From Solenopsis invicta (taxonomy: Eukaryota; Arthropoda; Insecta; Hymenoptera; Formicidae), in NCBI RefSeq assembly GCF_016802725.1, contig NC_052668.1, forward strand, positions 25,848,501 to 25,912,500: a stretch of 64,000 nucleotides of DNA, written 5' to 3'. The notes under the pieces were generated by a model. That model saw only the letters and a program-made list of their open reading frames with translations, was not told the origin of the DNA and did no database searches. Of this stretch, positions 60,463-64,000 are shown in pieces; position 1 is the first letter of the stretch, and each line of letters begins with the position of its first letter. The translations under genes were made by a program, and so were the position numbers.

Positions 60463-62018
60463 ATGGAGGAAAAAAACAATGTGCAAGTGAACAACGCGCC
60501 GTCGATAGAATACACCTTACGTCCTATAACGTACACTTCGTGGCTTCTGGGTGCTGGTGTGCCACGTCCGAGAAAATATTCTAAAGATATAATGATAATA
60601 ATACGTATTGTTTATCTGATCGCGTGTACCGTTAACATGGTATTCATCACAAAAGATCTTGATACTTTTGCTAATACTTTTGAGAGCAACATATTCGACT
60701 TCATACATATCGCGAACATCGTGATATTCCATATATCGGCGTATTACAACGTTTACCATGGAATCAGACACTACGAGAAGTGGCCAGAGCTGATGGACAC
60801 AATGAAGGAGCTCGATCAAAAGATCAGAAAGCAAACAACCATTAATGACCGTCCTGTAAAAAACATGGAAGCGCTAGCAATTTTAACGACGCTTGCTTGG
60901 TGTCCTTTAGCTATGATCATACAAGTCCTTTATTATTATTTTACAAATTCTGAGAGTATTAACGTAACCGCCTTTTTGATGTGCTACGTGGTAGCCCAGT
61001 CCTTAATCAATAGCTTCGTCTTTGACGTTGTAGTTTATACGCTCTATTGTAGATTGAAAACGATAAATAAATTGATCGCACAGTTGAACGAATCATTCTC
61101 TGATCCATCATGGATCACGTTAAAGATTAGACACATCAGAGAATTGTATACAGGTAAGTGCGAATATTGTATTTCGTATTGTAATTTGATACAGCAAATC
61201 TATAGTGCTGTAGATGTAATTTAAGAAAATCTATGAATAAATTGCGATCTTATAGAAACATAAATTCTTTTATGAAGGTATTTGCCACCTGGTCAGCATG
61301 GTAAACGATATTCATGGCCTTCATCTTCTGCTTTGTTCGATGAACTGTTTTGTCACGGTTGTGGATCTACTACATATAATCTATATGTGTGTTGTGGAGA
61401 AAAACTATTTGTATATAGTGATGAATAATATCGCTTGGATACTGCATGCCATGCAATTTGGTCTGATATGCTGGATTTGCACGATCACGCGTCAAGAATC
61501 CGACAAAATCGGAAGAAGTGTATATGAAATTGTATTTCATTGCAAACCTGTGAATCTTGATAAGATAAACGGGACAAAAAATCAATCAAGTTTTGAGATT
61601 TATCCCCCATTTGAAGGCTCGGGGCGCAAACAAATTTCTAGCAGTGGTCACAATCTGAATTATGGCGTCTTCGAAAATCTTTCGCGCAGAAACTTGGACA
61701 GTGACTGTGTCATGAAAGAGATCAATGATTTTTCGATTCAACTGCAACAGTCTCGAATAGCATTTACGGCTTGCGATTTTTTTGAAATAAACAATACTCT
61801 CTTCAGTAGTGTAAGTATATAATCTGTTTACATATTTAATTTACGTAAAATTAGTACCATTCTAATTGCTATGTAAGTAAAATAATTCTTGAAATAATTT
61901 AATAACGTTAATTTTTCAGTTTGTTGGGATGATCGTCACTTATCTAGTAATTTTCATTCAATTCTATCAGCAACCCGGAAAAAGAAACGTTGTAGAACGT
62001 TTATTTAAAACTGTTTGA
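60463..62018 (+). CDS. Gr13: gustatory receptor, intact (three exons)
   Basis: Exons 60463-61153, 61278-61810 and 61920-62018, all GT-AG, encode 440 residues. The N-terminus reads TLRPITYTSWLLGAGVPRPR: the VARPR of other members is VPRPR, as in Gr9. Second-membrane-segment region is IFDFIHIANIVIFHISAYY. The third loop has TRQESDKIG, and the last exon FVGMIVTYLVIFIQFYQQ. It is the functional-looking sister of broken Gr9. Confidence 0.87.
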
Positions 62019-63955
62019 GGTTTAGTAACGCTAAATTTTTTTGCAATGAATTAATGTTAAATTAATGTTAAATTAATATCTTGCATTAAATTTTTATAAA
62101 TATGGAAATTTGATAATCAAAAGAAATAAAAGTTTTAAAATTGTTGTCAAGATTAGATATTAAAGAGTTTGTAATATTGGTTAGGAATGTTGGTAAAGAA
62201 AAAAAAACATTCTCCAATTTTTCCCGATTTTTTAGGTCACATTTTGAAACAAATTTTCTGACTGAATCCAAAAAGCATTTAATAAAAACAAAGGAGAAAT
62301 ATTAAATTCTTTATTAATTATAAACACAGTATTTTAAATATATGAATAATAATAATAATAAATAAACTTTTAGTCTTCAATGCATTTTTAAAACATTTAG
62401 AAAACAAAAACTTTATTTTATTTTTGAGAGAAGCACTTATCTCTTCTATTTGTATGCAAAACAAAGCTAAAACGTTATTTACAATAAATTTATTGTAATA
62501 GATAACGTGTTCCAAAAATGCATAATTTCTAAAGCGTTTTGTTAATATATTGTTATTATTTTTTATAACTTCCTTGTCAGTGATTTATGAAACAATATTA
62601 ATGTACGGGAAACTTTATCTTACTTTTGCAAAGTCAAGCTTTCTTTTTAATTATATCTGTTCTTTACATACTTTTTACTACTTCTGCACTGTAAAATGCA
62701 ATAGTCGTAAAAAGTATTTACAATGTTTTATTAAGTAAATATAAAAATTATATTTAATAATAAAAGAAGTATAAGTCGTAATAATAGAATACTTTGACCA
62801 GTATATGAAGACATAATACTAACAATCAAGATGACTTAATAGTAAAATAAATACATTTGAAAATATAGAATTGGTTTACAGTATTTAATTTTGGCTTAGG
62901 TTAAAATTTTCAGACTTTCTGAATTCTCTTTGATTGTCCGTAGTTTTTCCTGACTGTTACCAACTTTGTATTTTGGACGTATAGATTGAAATAGAAAGAA
63001 AGCGAAGCAGTAGCTTGAAGGGCGGTAAATACAAATCAAACTTGTTAATTAAAGAGCTATAATAATACAAATTAATAATACAATAATTTAAGGTAAAAAG
63101 TAAAAGTTATAATGAAATATTTCAACATTCTCTTTAAATCACTTTCTATCTGTTTGCACAATCTTTTAAACAAAGAAGCGTTCTTATGTGAAACGATACT
63201 AAATTACTCAATAAAAACTAATATAAAATTATGAATAAGTAACTATTAAACTAATTGTTAACAAAAATGCAATTTTAGAATAAGCAATAGTCGAACATAT
63301 AGTCTAAACACCCGTTTAACATTTTTTTTAATTGTAACCACTTACAAAAATTTAAACAAATATTTCAAAAATTTTAACTTAAATGTAGCAAAGAAATTTC
63401 GTATGTGATTAAAAATATCGAATAGTGAACTCTACTATGCTGATCTTAAACTTGACACATGTTAGAATAATGACGGTAAGTTTCTTTCAGGAGATTATAG
63501 CTGTCACTTGTTAAAAGATACTATTAAATAACATTAATAATATAAATTTAGCTATAAACCTTTAACTTTCATTAAAGTGGATATTCATATTTTCCCAGTA
63601 ATTAATCTCGTAATTATTCTACTGCCCATGTAATTATATCGATCAATAATTATCTAACGGTCATATACATTTTACAATACGTATAATAATTATATCTACG
63701 TTAAGTATATACATAAATATATATGTGCGTACGTGTAAGTATGTATGCATATATGTATGCATATATACGTACAAACTTTTCTAATTGTCTTAATCATATC
63801 ATACCATAGAATATTATCTCTCTTTAATTACATATGTACGTTTATATTTCTAACTTAATAAATAGTTTCAGTACATGAATTTAATTCACAACTGCGTTAT
63901 ACTTATCATCAGCAGCTAGTATGCAATTTAATGTTGTAGAAGTTCGTCGGTCTTC
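62019..63955. other. Gr13 3' flank (tail type C) and upstream DNA of the next locus
   Basis: Homologous to the tails of Gr5 and Gr9. Neither the family 2 LTR nor the piggyBac-like element is present. Even-class upstream block near 63450 and an alternating TATGTATGCATATA tract (63730-63770). No gene. Confidence 0.55.
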
Positions 63956-64000
63956 ATTGTACTTGTAAAATTCACGATGTAAGCAGTTAAGTTACCAAAG
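63956..64000 (+). promoter_or_regulatory. Initiator and start of leader of a further Gr gene
   Basis: TCTTCATTG at 63951-63959 and the following AAAATTCACGATGT align with the leader start of the other loci. By spacing, the start codon of a 14th receptor should lie about 110 bp beyond the window. Confidence 0.5.

Noticed and set aside
20537..62018. Odorant receptor (Or) identity for the array
   Set aside because: The last exon carries TYxxxxxQF with the phase 0 intron just before it, the gustatory receptor pattern. The typical Or C-terminal serine/tyrosine-rich end is absent.

Overview
The window looks like nuclear DNA of a hymenopteran insect, most probably an ant. This is an inference: the clues are a lineage-expanded gustatory receptor (Gr) tandem array, AT-rich DNA with GC-rich patches, and a mix of Penelope-like, LTR, piggyBac-like and mariner-like remnants. 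No species was identified. The Gr numbers used here are local labels.

Layout. (1) About 1-19,500 is mostly non-coding. It holds microsatellites, foldback elements (681-912, 9737-10062, 12241-12490, 16815-16914, 19401-19523), a mariner-type MITE with near-perfect ends (18410-18578), and one convincing exon: a minus-strand immunoglobulin-domain exon of the beaten-path type (13786-13919), probably lying inside a gene with large introns. (2) From about 19,560 to the right end there is a plus-strand tandem array of 13 Gr loci. Each complete locus has three exons (about 694-715, 533 and 72-105 bp), a phase 1 first intron and a phase 0 last intron, and encodes about 431-447 residues with seven membrane segments and the TYxxxxxQF motif of insect gustatory receptors. 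Six loci read intact (Gr1, Gr3, Gr6, Gr8, Gr10, Gr13). Seven are broken: Gr2 5'-truncated, Gr4 and Gr11 by single nonsense codons, Gr5 and Gr7 lacking exon 1, Gr9 by a 305-bp internal deletion, Gr12 by an 11-bp frameshift. The last 45 bases are a promoter and leader, so a 14th gene probably follows outside the window.

The flanks record how the array grew. Even-numbered loci all carry a relic of a Penelope-like GIY-YIG endonuclease just after the stop codon. Odd-numbered loci carry a different tail, some with a solo LTR. The duplicating unit was therefore a gene pair. Gr11 and Gr12 break the pattern upstream and look recombinant. Further insertions (piggyBac-like 47427-48242, solo LTRs near 35.1 and 48.4 kb, a TA-flanked element 25291-26166) have matching empty sites in sister units and date the duplications.

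The intact receptors share a core promoter (TATA-like box in the even class, initiator TCAKTY in all) and a leader of about 150-165 nt that nearly always holds a short upstream ORF. This suggests shared transcriptional and perhaps translational control of a receptor subfamily whose ligands cannot be read from the sequence.
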